Translations under genes and position numbers: made by a program
The notes under the pieces: model-generated
What the model was told of the DNA's origin: nothing
What the model saw: only the letters and a program-made list of their open reading frames with translations
The model's database searches: none
NCBI GenBank assembly: GCA_029582165.1
Contig: CM055889.1
Span: 31,100,927-31,164,926 of the forward strand
DNA length: 64,000 nt
Source: Portulaca oleracea
Taxonomy: Eukaryota > Streptophyta > Magnoliopsida > Caryophyllales > Portulacaceae
Direction: 5' to 3'
In this document: one piece after another, positions 32,796-44,285 of the stretch
Position numbering within the stretch: position 1 is the stretch's first letter
Layout of the letters: every line of letters starts with the position of its first letter

Positions 32796-34288
32796 TGTAA
32801 CGTGGTTTTGTAAGACCTCAGTTTTGTCGTTCTCTCACAGGGAGCTGGCGTCCTTGGTCATAGAATCTAGGTCAATGGTCGGGATGAGATTGCTAAGGTA
32901 AGGTATTTGGTTGAAAGGGTCACAACGCAAGAAATAAAACTAAGGTCGGTTAAGGAAAGGAAATGGGCTTCGGAGGCTTTTCGGGATGCAAACGGGAATG
33001 AGGAAATGGGTTTTGCAACAAGAGAATAATAAGAAGGGAGAATCAAGTGGCAATTCCGTTAGAAAATACCAACCGAGCTTCCTCTTTCGAGGATAGTCCG
33101 GATTAACTTTCCCAAAGTCCACCACGGACCCGGAGAGTTAATGAAACGGAATTCCCTAGTTAGTCTCTATTCACTTCCGTGAGTAGAGTACTAACTATCC
33201 TAATTCCAACCTTCCGACTCAAGTGTTGGATGTATTCGGGAGCTTTCAAACCCAAATACATCCCACTTGAGGGAAGGAAAGGAGTGGGAAATTGATTTCC
33301 CAACTAATTACCCACTAATATTACTAACCCAAACCTAATCACTCATTCACACCCTTAATCACCCAGCCACTAATCATGATAAAAACTATGCTAACAACAT
33401 CCAAAACAACCCTAAACATGATTTCTAACATCAAACAACCATAAACAAGCAAGATAATGAAATAACAAGCAAAAAATTTAAACAAGCAAGAAAGTAATTA
33501 GCAAAGTAATTAATAAAAGAGTTAAGGGAAGAGAATACTTATCAAAATATTGTAGATGAACAAGAGAAAGCAATAAAAGATGATCCAACAATCTTTCAAT
33601 TGTTTGAATCTCCAAATCTTCACAAACCCTAGGTTAATCTCTCACTAAACTCTCTCTATTACTAATTCCAAGTTGGAAAAATGTCTAAGTCTATCCCTAG
33701 ATGCCCCCTAAAAAACGCAGCCTAGGAGCTATTTATACAAGTGAAAACAGCTGAGTAAAACGCGCCGTTTTAGGCTCGAAGAATCGCAAAGCAACAGGGG
33801 GTCGCAGGCGCGTCCACCCCTCGTCACGGGTGCGACCAGCGAAAAACGCTGGGCGATTTCCTCCTTCGTGCGATCGTAGCTACGGTCCGGATGACCGTAA
33901 CTGCGGTCTTCCTCGGTCCAGCAAGCTGGTAGCGGGCGCGATCATTAGGGTAGCGAGCGCTACCCTACTCTCTTCTCCCCTTTGTTTCTTCCTTCTTTCC
34001 AAGGCATGTAACGCCCCTTCCGAGGGTCGTAGCAGGTGTTACCTCACTAATTGACACCAATGGTGGGGAAAGTGGTCCCGGTTCAACTCCGCATCGACTC
34101 TCGGTCCGGGTCGGCTCGGGAAATCACCAAAAAGGCTCTAAAATGGCTCGTTTTACCTCGTTTTTGTGTAAAACGCCAAAACCTACAAAATAACCAAAAA
34201 CATACTAAAAAGCCATGAAAATAAACGCAAAACGAGTCAAAAGCCTAAGATTTAAGGCGTTATTTAGACACAAATTTGGGTCTAAACA
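32796..34288 (-). repeat. 3' LTR of the gag-protease Athila-like element
   Basis: 1493 bp, plus strand TGTAACG...TCTAAACA. On the minus strand TATAAATA lies at 33737-33730. Upstream of it in element direction are palindromes GGGTAGCG-AG-CGCTACCC (33948-33965) and TACGGTC-N5-GACCGTA (33881-33899). Compared with the 5' LTR it has a short extra segment near 33805-33830 and scattered changes. Confidence 0.93.
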
Positions 34289-34303
34289 CGCCCCCACACT
34301 TAA
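34289..34303 (-). promoter_or_regulatory. Polypurine tract of the Athila-like element
   Basis: Minus strand TTAAGTGTGGGGGCG abuts the 3' LTR start TGTTTAGACCC. It is the plus-strand primer position; preceded by GGACGAGCAAAAGT, as in related elements. Confidence 0.85.
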
Positions 34304-37300
34304 ACTTTTGCTCGTCCGGAGCAAAGCAAAACAGAACAAATAAGAAAACTAAACACCAACTCCTCTGTCGTGGGAGGAAACGAGTGCATTTAGCGTATGC
34401 ACCAAGCCCTTTGAACCCCCTAGCAGCCCGGGTGGACGAGATGGACTCGTGAGGGTTTGTAGCGGCTACACCCACAAAAGCCAAAGAAAAAGGAGAGAGG
34501 GAAAGTGAAAACAAAATCGAAGAAAATAAAAAGGAAAGAGAAACAAAAGCTTCGATTTGAAAGGATCTCGAAATCTAAATCAGCAAAACGTTATTAAACC
34601 TCCAAAAGAAACCGTTATGAGCATCTCACAGGCACCTATCCCAAGTAAAAATCAGTCTTAAAGATTTTCGAACCCCCTACACCTCATGCCGAGCAAAACC
34701 CCCCATGCAATTGTGCAAGTGGGTTATGACCGAAACCAAAAGACTCCAAAGACTCATGCCCGAGCTTCAAAAACAACGAAACGAACGAGGGAAGAAAGGA
34801 GTTGCCCTCCCTCGCATTTGGCCGCCCTTGGCTTGGTGAGGGTCGTAGGTGATGCAAGGAGAGGCCCCACCCTTTTTGAAGCACAAACTTTCTTTTCTTT
34901 TTTGTTGGTTTCACCAACGAAATTGCTTTGTCTTTTTTCTTTTTTTTTCCTTTTTTTTTAAAGTCGGTATTAACCTTACTTTCGGGAATTAGACGGCCCA
35001 AAATGGGGTTTACCCTCCCAACATAGTCTTTTCCATACACACCTCCATCGAGAATTCGATATGGGAGGAGCTTAAGGGATAATAGCGCCGTACCGCTAAT
35101 ACCCGGCCCGTGTAGGTTGGCTATGTGTAAGGTGGTTAATGTCATTCAGCGAAACGCCCCACTTAATCCGGTTATTGTAGCTTTTGCTTTCTTTTTCTTT
35201 TTGTTTTGACTTTGCTTTTGCTTTTGCTAAGAAAAAAAGAACAAGCTCGGACACAAACCCTTAGAATCTCCCGGTTCCAACCAGAACGTGAATGGAATCG
35301 GGGGTCTCACTAGACACTCAATGCAGGAAATCTAAGAAGGTAAGTCATGACTAGTACCCGAGACAGGGTCGAAAATGCTCAGACCGGTTTCTTTTAAGGA
35401 AGTTTAAGAACGGCTTCTCAATTTCGACAACAAGACCCAAGAAATAAAGGAAAAACAAAGCGAAAACGAAAACCGAAAGAAAACTTTTAAGGTTTTCACT
35501 CCCTTTTTTCTCCTTTTTCACACAATTTTTTTTTCAGATTTCAGGCAAAAACTAGAAAATAAAAACAAAAATGCTAGGTGATCTACCCTTGAAACATAAT
35601 ATCCCCCCCCCTCCCCCCCGCGCACACTTAAAACGCCATAATGTCCTCATTGTGGGAAGGTGTCACATGAAAAGGGTAGAGAACCTACAAAAACTAACAA
35701 ACAAGAACAACTAGCACATAAAAGTGGTGGCGACCCGAGCCCACACGGCTCCAACAGCAATACAATCCCAACACAAACACTCAAAGGGGCTCGCCACCCA
35801 AAAGAGAAATCAAGCATGCAACAAGGATCAATATATGTACACATTCAAAGATGCGGAAAGAGGTTACCTCGGGGTCTTCAAATAAATAACGAACCCAATC
35901 CACGATCTAAGAAAACGTCACACTTTGGTTAGGAATAAGCGAGAAAAACATAATAAGTGTGAGTGTTCACATGCATAAAAGAAAAAGATCAAAACAAAAA
36001 TAAAAACAAGACACTAGAGACTATAAACTAAGGAAAAGCCAAAATATTTACAATATAAACATTGACACTAGCAACCTCAACCCCGAATCTCACTAATTTG
36101 AGGCGGGAATTGAGGGTGAAACAACTCCAATGACTGGCCTAACCAATGATGAAGCAATGGAAGCGAAACAACTCAAACCATGGGGACAACGAACTCAATA
36201 AAACCAACTAACCAACACACTTCCCAACTTTCTCATAAAGCACCCCCCAAACTTATCTAACACTAACAGTGTAAATAAAATCAATAAAGAGAGTAAAGTG
36301 GGGGTGGGGACACTTACAAATCATTGCTAGAACATGGATTAAGCAAGGGAGATGAGTTCTTGCTTGACAAAATGAGCTAAAATGCACAACACACACAAAC
36401 AGAATGCAAGAATAGCACACTCATACAAATCACTGTGTGAATGTGTGTGAAAATCGACAAGAGCCTTAATACAATCAGCGTGTATGTGTTTCACAGATGA
36501 AATGCAACCATTAATCGCACAAACACCACACAAGAACCTAGCATTCGAACTCAGCACACAATGAGGTAGAATTATGTGTAAAAATTGACAAAATCTAACC
36601 CTAACTCAGCAAGGATGACAAACGAACCAAATGTAAGAGAAAGGGGGAAGAGTTTTCGCACAATTGATACAAGGAATACCTCATTAGATGTGAGAACGGA
36701 TGCTTGAACAATCCGGCTCAGTTGAGATGAATCTGGGCAGAAGCTTGAGTACTAGCAGCGAATTTGCGTAAATGGAGAAGAATTAGGGTTTGGAGATCGA
36801 AAATGGAGAAAGAGAGAGGATCGAATTGATGAATGAGAGGGATGGAATAGGTGCGAGTGAGAGTTTTTCGTAGGTTCAGGGCTTGAAGAGAGAAAGGGGG
36901 TCGAACGAGTGAGAAAGGAAATGAGAAGAGTGAAGGGGAAAGTCGGGATTTTCGGGCCAAATTACCCGCTGACAGTATCAGGTTGCGGGCGCGACATGTC
37001 GAGGGCATCCAGAGTTGCTGGGCGTTGGGTGTACATCGCAGCCGCTGTCTCCTTGACCGCAGTTGCGGTCGGCTGCTGGAGCTTCGTTGCTGCCGTTGCT
37101 TCGAGCGTAGCGGGTGCTACGTTGATGGTAGCGCCTGCTACCCTACTCTGTTGTCTTCAAAAACTTCAAAGACTCCAAAACAAAATCCAACTCCTAAAAA
37201 ACTTTCACACTTCAACACTCATTTTTTCTATACTTCCTCACATTCAAACTAAAATCTTTCCAACTTTCAAACTCTCTCAACACTCATTTTTTTTTTCAAA

Positions 37301-37830
37301 AAAAAAAAAAAACTTCACTCATTCACATTCTTCCTTCACTCCAAACTTCAATTTTCTTATTTTTTTCAACTCCAACTTTTTCTATTTTGTCACATCATTT
37401 TTTCTCTTTTTTTTCTACTTTTTCTTTTAAACCTAGAACTAATACCTCAAATTACAAAAGAAGGAAATAAAGAAAAATTAAAAAGACAAGAAAAATAGAA
37501 AAACCTAAAAAAACTAAAAAGAAAAATTAAAAAGAAGAAAAAGAAATAAAATTATAAAAAAGCAAAAACTAAAAACTAGAAATAAGAAGCTCAAAACTTA
37601 TGGGGTGCCTCCCATAGAGCGCTTGTTTAAGGTCCCTAGCTTGACCTAATTACTTACTTGATTCTTTGAATCCTTGGGACACAACCCAAAAACCTCATCA
37701 GTCTTTTCCACCAATTTTTCTTCCTCTTTTTCCAACGATTCTCAAAAAGAGTTGTGATTGACATGGGATACTCTTCCGGTGGTTTAATCATCCGCCTAGG
37801 ATATCCGGGTAGCATTTTCCTTGTCTTCCT
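34304..37830. other. Noncoding 3' region of the Athila-like element
   Basis: No pol or ORF1-like domain was found on either strand. At 37598-37650 the minus strand has CTTAAACAAGCGCTCTATGG and GAGGCACCCCAT, the block shared with 3833-3880. At 35598-35650 lies an internal purine-tract-like copy (minus AAGTGTGCGCGGGGGGG). At 34985-35110 is a stretch shared with Tat element M at 57440-57580. At 36960-37145 there are GTAGCGGGTGCTAC-like motifs as in the LTR. T-rich tracts at 34930-34960 and 37290-37430 create spurious open frames. Confidence 0.6.
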
Positions 37831-38936
37831 TCACCGACGCTTCCTTCTTCTCTTCCAACACTTCCTAGCCTTAGGCAAAAATGGAGCTCGCTTCCTTAAA
37901 AGCTTAGTAGGCCATGAAGAGATAGAAGTAGAAAGTAACTTCAATTTGGTGTTTGGTGGTTTACCGGGCCTGGGACCTTTGAAAATCAAATCATTTACTA
38001 TGTTGCACTCAACATAGGTCTTACTCAAAGAAATCTCCTTCCTCCATGGAATGATCTTAAGAGGATGATCATGGTAGATGTCCTCAAATTCACTTGAAAT
38101 TTGATGCGAAGCCCCTAGATATTTGATTTCTCCCCAATCATCGGGCTCAACTTCAAGGAAATAAGACTCCTTTTGGGGTTCCTCCAAGATGTCTGCCACC
38201 GCATTGGCCTTAAAATGAGATTCTTTGTGGGATTTCATTCTTGAAGGGTCAATGTCAAAATCAATATGATCTCTACCTACATGAAGAGACAAACGACCTC
38301 TTTTCACATCTATGGTAGCTCCTGTGGTAGCAAAAAAGGGTCGACCAAGAATAATGGGACTTCTCCTATCCTCATCCATCTCCAAAATAACGAAGTCACA
38401 AGGGGTAAGGAAACTTCCCACTTGAACCGGGATGTTTCTAACATTCCCAAGGGCTTCCTAACACTTCGGTTTGCGAGTTGCAAGTTGATAGTTGTAAGGG
38501 TCATACATGTAGAGTGTGGCATGATACTCACACTTGCCCCCAAATCACATAATGCATTATCAATCCTCATATCACCAATTAAACAAGGAATAGAGAAACT
38601 ACCGGGATCGGCTAGTTTCTCGAGAGTCTTGCTTCCCATGATAGCATTGCAACTAACCGTGAGATGAACGGTAGATGACTCCTTGATTCTTCTCTTGTTT
38701 GTAAAAAGGTCCTTGACATGTTTCTTAAATGAAGGGACCTCCGACATGGCATCTAGAAATGGTATATTAATATGGAGTTTCTTCATCATCAAAATAAACT
38801 TGGAAAATTTCTCATCGTTCTTCTCTTGAACCAATCTTCCGAGAAATGGAACTGGAGGTCGATATTGTTTCAACTGCCCCGTGGGTTGATCAAGATCATT
38901 CTCCTTCTCAATCTCCTTCGGTTTCACCAAATCATC
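37831..38936 (-). pseudogene. Athila-like retropepsin, one frameshift
   Basis: Protease domain following gag. From 38930: PPVPFLGRL (gag/protease linker), FLDAMSEVPSFKKHVKDL, DPGSFSIPCLIGD, the active site ALCDLGASVSIMP (about 38555, catalytic Asp kept), then a frame change near 38420 and FVILEMDEDRRSPIILGRPFFATTGATIDV (two fused motifs, about 38390-38300). The frame goes on to 37831 with KPPNTKLKLL and a basic end. The RT domain should follow here but does not; the sequence turns noncoding. Better preserved than the protease at 3909-4365. Confidence 0.88.
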
Positions 38937-40339
38937 TTACACCTCATCATTACGCTTCTCCATCACAACATCATCCTCATTCACCTCATCATCGGATTGG
39001 TCAACCTCCATATCTTCTCTCTCAATTATATTTTCATCATCTCCCTCATTCTCTCTAAAAGGTTCATCCTCTACCAACTTGGGTCCCTCAACTTCTTTTC
39101 CACTCCGCAAAGTAATAGTATTCAACTCCACCTCTTGAACAGGTTGAGGTTGGATAGGTATAGACTGAGGTTGGTTGACTTGAGCTATTTTAAGTTCGAG
39201 ACTTCGGATGTAAGCTCGATCTCTCTCTTGATTCTCCATGATTTGCTTAAGCATCAACTCAAGCGAGGATTCTTGGGGTGGTGAAGAAATTTGGGGTTGT
39301 GAAATATCTTGTTGGGTTTGATTAGAAGGATTCTTCTTGAATAAATGAGTGATGTTCATGGGGTTGAGAAGTAGAAGGGTGATGGTTGGTGATGTGAAAA
39401 GGATCTTGGTTGTCGTAGGGAGAATGGATAGCATTCAGTTGCACCAATTGTTGAATTTTTGCACATTGTTGGCTAGGATGTGGACCATAGCAAAACTCAC
39501 AAGTATGAACATTCGGAATAGAAGTGGATGCAAAGGATTGTATTGCTTGGGAAATTCTCAACTGATTTGAAACCTCCGCATTCGACTTCTCTTTTTGCAT
39601 TTCACAAACGGTGGACAAAAGAATCTTTATAATCAGGTTATCCTCCAAAAAATTGCCTCCGTCTCCTGAACTTTGGCCACTCCCCTAATGAGGAGCGTGT
39701 TGTGATAGCTCATGTAAGAAAATATTGGCTCTTCCTCGGACTTATTCAAAAACATCCCTCCGGACGCATTATCAATAGATTCTCTAAGAGGACCACAGAG
39801 CCCATGATAGAAATGTTGAAGCAACATCCAATCCGGTAAATTATCATGAGGGCACTGTCGTTGAAGACTCTTAAATCTCCCCCAAGCGTTGAAAAGACTC
39901 TCTCCCGGATCTTGCTTGAAACTTAATTTCTGCTCGAAGTCGGTGTATCTCCTCCGCCGGAAAGAAACAGTGAAGAAAATTTCCTTTGAGTGCCTCCCCA
40001 TGAAGAATAAAAACCAGGTGGACATGTTTGTAGCCATATCTTCGCTTTCCCCGCAAGAGTGAGAGGAAAGAATTTCAACTTCAAATATTCTGATGATATC
40101 CTTGGAATGTATATAAAGCTAATCCGGTCTTCGAACTTATCAATATGAGCAATGGGACTTTCAGCAGTATCGTCCCCATAAAACGGGTTTCTTTCGAAGA
40201 CTTCAAGTAAGTGCGGTTTAAACTCGAACACAGCATCGGGTGGTAAGGGTGGTAATGCGATAGGACTGCCTCCCGTACCCAATGATGGAACGACATATGA
40301 TAGAAGGGTACGAGGTGAACCAGCTTGACCTTCACCCAT
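38937..40339 (-). pseudogene. Athila-like gag, frameshifted
   Basis: Encodes the structural Gag. Starting with ATG at 40339, the matrix/capsid part has FEFKPHLLEVFERNPFYGDD (about 40220) and LKFFPLTLAGKAKIWLQ (about 40070); in the next frame (40037-39633) FKQDPGESLFNAWGRFKSL, LLQHFYHGL and ESIDNASGGMFLNKS; in a third (39648-39322) the knuckle CEFCYGPHPSQQC (CX2CX3HX4C, near 39490). The C-terminal part (39434-38937) has TITLRSGKEVEGP (about 39110), a hallmark of Athila gag, and an acidic tail. At least three frame changes are needed. Confidence 0.88.
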
Positions 40340-40466
40340 TAGAACGCGAAGACTCCTACAAGAAATGAAGAAGAATCAAATTCATTTGGATTGGCACAAA
40401 CTGATTTCTAGCGTGAAAGCAAACTCAAATAATCAAAAACTAAGAAACTAAAACTAGGGGCGCTGG

Positions 40467-40485
40467 CTCCCCGGTAACGGCGCCA
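40467..40485 (-). promoter_or_regulatory. Athila-type primer-binding site
   Basis: Minus strand TGGCGCCGTTACCGGGGAG, 5 bp from the LTR end. Athila-type elements use tRNA-Asp with nearly this string. Confidence 0.9.
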
Positions 40486-40490
40486 TTTTG

Positions 40491-41967
40491 TGTAACGTGG
40501 TTTTGTAAGACCTCAGTTTTGTCGTTCTCTCTCAGGGAGCTGGCGGCCTTGGTCATAGAATCTAGGTCAATGGTCGGGATGAGATTGCTAAGTTAAGGTA
40601 TTTGGTTGAAAGGGTCACAACGCAAGAAATAAAACTAAGGTCAGTTAAGGAAAGGAAATGGGCTTCGGAGGCTTTTCGGGATGCAAACGGGAATGAGGAA
40701 ATGGGTTTTGCAACAAGAGAATAATAAGAAGGGAGAATCAAGTAGCAATTCCGTTAGAAAATACCCATCGAACTTCCTCTTTCGAGGATAGTCCGGATTA
40801 ACTTTCCCAAAGTCCACCACGGACCCGGAGAGTTAATGAAACGGAATTCCCTAGTTAGATTCACTTCCGTGAGTAGAGTACTAACTATCCCAATTCCAAC
40901 CTTCCGACTCAAGTGTTGGATGTATTTGGGAACTTTCGAACCCAAATACATCCCACTTGAGGGAAGGAAATGAGTGGGAAATTGATTTCCCAACTAATTA
41001 CCCACTAATATTACTAACCCAAACCTAATCACCCATTCACACCCTTAATTACCCCCTAACCCATAGGGTTGCTAGCCACTAATCATGATAAAAACTATGC
41101 TAACAACATCTAAAACAACCCTAAACATGATTTCTAACATCAAACAACCATAAACAAGCAAGATAATGAAATAACAAGCAAAATAATTAAACAAGCAAGA
41201 AAGTAATTAGCAAAGTAATTAATAAAAGAGTTAAGGGAAGAGAATACTTATCAAAATGCTGTAGATGAATAGGAGAAAGAATAAAAGATGATCCAACAAT
41301 CTTTCAATTGTTTTAATCTCCAAATGTTCACAAACACCACAAACCCTAGGTTAATCTCTCACTAAACTCTCTCTAAAAACCACTAATTACAAGCTCGAAA
41401 AATGTCCAAGTCTATCCCTAGATGCCCCCTAAAAAACGCAGCCTAAGAGCTATTTATACAAGTGAAAACAGCTGAGTAAAACGCGCCGTTTAAGGCCCGA
41501 AGAATCGCACAGTAGCAGGGGGGTCGCGGGCGCGACCAGCGAAAAACGCTGGGCGATTTCCTCCTTCGTGAGATCATAGTTGCGGTCCGGATGACTGTAG
41601 GTGTGGTCTTCCTCGGTCCAGCAAGGTGGTAGCGATCGCGACCATTAGGGTAGCGGGCGCTACCCTACTCTTTTGTCTCCTTTGTTTCTTCCTTCTTTCC
41701 AAGGCATATAACGCCCGTTTCGAGGGTCGTAGTGGGTGTTACCTCACTAATTGATACCAAAGGTGGGGAAAGTGGTCCCGGGTCAACTCCTCATCGGCTC
41801 TCGGTCCGGGTCGGCTCGGGAAATCACCAAAAAGGCTCGTTTTTGTGTAAAACGCCAAAGCCTACAAAATAACCAAAAACATACTAAAAAGCCCTGAAAA
41901 TAAACACGAAACGAGTCAAAAGCCTAAGAATTAAGGCGTTATTTAGACACAAAATTGGGTCTAAACA
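40491..41967 (-). repeat. 5' LTR of the gag-protease Athila-like element
   Basis: 1477 bp partner of 32796-34288, highly similar along its length. TATAAATA on the minus strand lies at 41458-41451. The copies differ by a few indels, such as an extra CCCCTAACCCATAGGGTTG-like segment near 41054 in this copy. Confidence 0.93.
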
Positions 41968-41972
41968 ATGAC

Positions 41973-43016
41973 TTGTGCAGTTTGGCACTCCAAGTTGAGT
42001 GATGTAGAAAGAAAAAGGCTATCTCCAAACCGGCTCCACGGTCCTACCTTCCACCAACTAGCTGGCCCCCTCCCTATTCGGGCACCCCGAAATCAGTTGA
42101 AACTCCTCAAATCACTGCGACACCTAGAACGGACAAGGGAAAGGGTGTTGCTACGTCCTCTCTGACTGAACCCCCACGAATGGAAGGGAAAAAGTGTTTC
42201 AAATGTCAAGGGTATGGCCATTTTCAGGCCGATTGTCCAAACCGTCGTACTTTGACCCTTCAAGAAGTCCAAACCTAGAACGGTTACTAGTGAAGAGGAG
42301 GACGCCGCTCCCGTACCCCCCGTACGTAGAGGCACACTTGTTTTGAGAAGGGTTTTGCATGCTCATGAAAACCCTCTTAAGGCTCAACGGGAGACAATTT
42401 TCAATCGCGGCGTTTCGTCGGTTACAAGGTTTGCAATCTTATTATCGATGGAGGAAGTTGTACCAATGTTGCATCTACTTATATGGTTGAGAAGCTTGGA
42501 TTACCATTATTACCTCACCCTCGTCCCTATTTTCTCAAATGGCTCAACGACCAAGATGGCATTAAGGTAACCAATCAAGTCCTAGTGAATTTGTCTTTTG
42601 GTGCTAACTACGATGATTTTGTTGTTTGTGATGTTATTCCCATGAGCACATACCATATATTGTTGGGTCGACCGTGGCAATTTGACAAGCGAGCTGTTCA
42701 TAATGGGTTGAAAAACACATATACTTTCACCCACAAGGGCAAGAGGGTTAAGCTTTTTCCACTAGTACCACATGAAATCATATATCCTAAACCTGAGGTG
42801 GGAAGTGAGGAGCCTAAACACTTGAGTGAAACACGGGTTGAGCGAGCCCTAAGCAAGCGGAAGGTCGTTTTTTCCTTACTCCTCTTAGAGGCAAACACAA
42901 GTGAGGTAGTGATACCCAAGCACCCTCTCATTGCCCCTCTTCTTGCCAAATTCCACGATGTGTTCCCCGAATATCTTCCACCGGGTCTACCTCCTATTCG
43001 TGGCATTGAACATTAA
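41973..43016 (+). pseudogene. Gypsy gag end and retropepsin
   Basis: After the duplicated ATGAC the gypsy reading resumes. The nucleocapsid knuckle KCFKCQGYGHFQADCPNRR (CX2CX4HX4C) lies at 42195-42236. The protease has the active site IIDGGSCTNVAS at 42447-42458 (DGGS, as in this gypsy group) and the flap STYHILLGRPWQFD (about 42655). The frame ends at a TAA (43014-43016) in GIEH-stop-IDLIPGA, where relatives have Gln, so this is a CAA-to-TAA stop between protease and RT. A shift lies between the knuckle and the protease. Confidence 0.87.
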
Positions 43017-44285
43017 ATCGATCTTATTCCGGGAGCTCCACTTCCCAACAAGGCGGCATATCGGTGCAACGCACAGGAGACCAAAGAGTTGCAACGGCTA
43101 GTGGACGAACTCGTTTCTAGAGGCTATGTTTGAGAGAGCATGAGCCCTTGTTCCGTCCCGGCCCTCCTGGTTCCCAAGAAGGATGGTACCTTCCGGACGT
43201 GTGTCGACAGTCAGGCCATCAACAACATTACCATCAAGTATCGGTACCCTATACCGAGGCTCGATGACATGCTCGACGAGTTACATGGCTCGTATATCTT
43301 CTCTAAGATCGACCTTCGAAGTGGTTATCATCATATTCGCATGAATGGAGGTGATGAGTGGAAGACGGCTTTCAAGACGAAAGGAGGATTGTTTGAGGGC
43401 TCGTCATGCCATTCGGGCTCTCCAACGCCCCAAGCACGTTCATGTGACTCATGAACGAGGTGTTGAGACCTTTCATCGGAAAATTTGGTAGTGGTTTATT
43501 TTGATGATATTCTGGTGTATTCAAAGAGTGAAGCAGAGCATCTTACGCAGTTGGAGTTGGTATTTGACGTCTTGCGGCAACAATGACTTTTCGGCAAACT
43601 AGAGAAGTACAAGTTTTGCACTCCCCAAGTCACCTTTCTCAGGTATATGGTTTCTGATCGGGGTATTTCTATGGATCCCTCGAATGTAGAGGCCATTCGC
43701 TCTTGGCCCTCTCCCTCCACTATCACGGAGGTGTGGAGTTTCCACGGCCTTGCTTCATTTTACCGACGGTTCGTCAAGGGCTTTAGCACCCTCACCGCCC
43801 TTATCATCGAATGTATGAAGAAGGGCGGCTTTGAGTGGACCAGAGTGGCCCAAGCGGCATTTGAGAAACTTAAGGCTCGACTATGAGAGGGTCCGGTACT
43901 TGTTCTCCCGGACTTCACACAAGTCTTCGAGGTGGATTACGATGCCAGCGGAGTAGGCATTGGGGTCGTCTTGATGCAGAACCAACGCCCCATTGCTTAT
44001 TTCAGTGAGAAGCTCAGCGGGTCGAGGAGGAATTATTCTACTTATGACAAGGAATTGTACGCTCTCATGCGAGCCCTCGATCACTGGTTGCACTACTTGA
44101 GACCTAGCCAGTTTGTCCTTCATTCGGATCATGAAGCTCTTAAATACTTGAATGGACAGCACAAGCTTAGTTCTCGCCATGCTAAATAGGTTGAGTTTCT
44201 TCAAAGTTTAAACTTTGTGGCAAAACACAAGAAGGGGTGTGTTAACGTGGTTGCTGATGCACTTTCTAGGAGTTCTTTCAGTGGT
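43017..44285 (+). pseudogene. Gypsy reverse transcriptase and RNase H
   Basis: RT copies element RNA into DNA; RNase H removes the RNA. RT motifs: IDLIPGAPLPNKAAYRCN, a TGA near 43134 (V-stop-ESMSPC), [47 protein letters not shown]; a frameshift near 43395; then [13 protein letters not shown] and the catalytic YFDDIL at 43497-43514. The connection region reads SFHGLASFYRRFVKGFSTLTA (about 43740). RNase [15 protein letters not shown] (43935), [31 protein letters not shown] (about 44125). Further stops lie near 43585, 43883 and 44187. Catalytic residues survive but the frame does not. Confidence 0.92.

Larger units (their letters stand above)
32796..41967 (-). mobile_element. Athila-like element with only gag and protease
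   Basis: A 9172 bp element on the minus strand with two LTRs of about 1.48 kb, flanked by perfect ATGAC duplications (32791-32795, 41968-41972), inserted in the gypsy gag. The primer site TGGCGCCGTTACCGGGGAG (40485-40467) is of the Athila type (tRNA-Asp). In element order it has gag (40339-38937), protease (38936-37831) and 3.3 kb without any coding similarity, then a purine tract and the 3' LTR. RT, RNase H and integrase are absent, so it needed outside enzymes. The similar LTRs and exact duplication show it did transpose in this shortened form. Confidence 0.92.
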
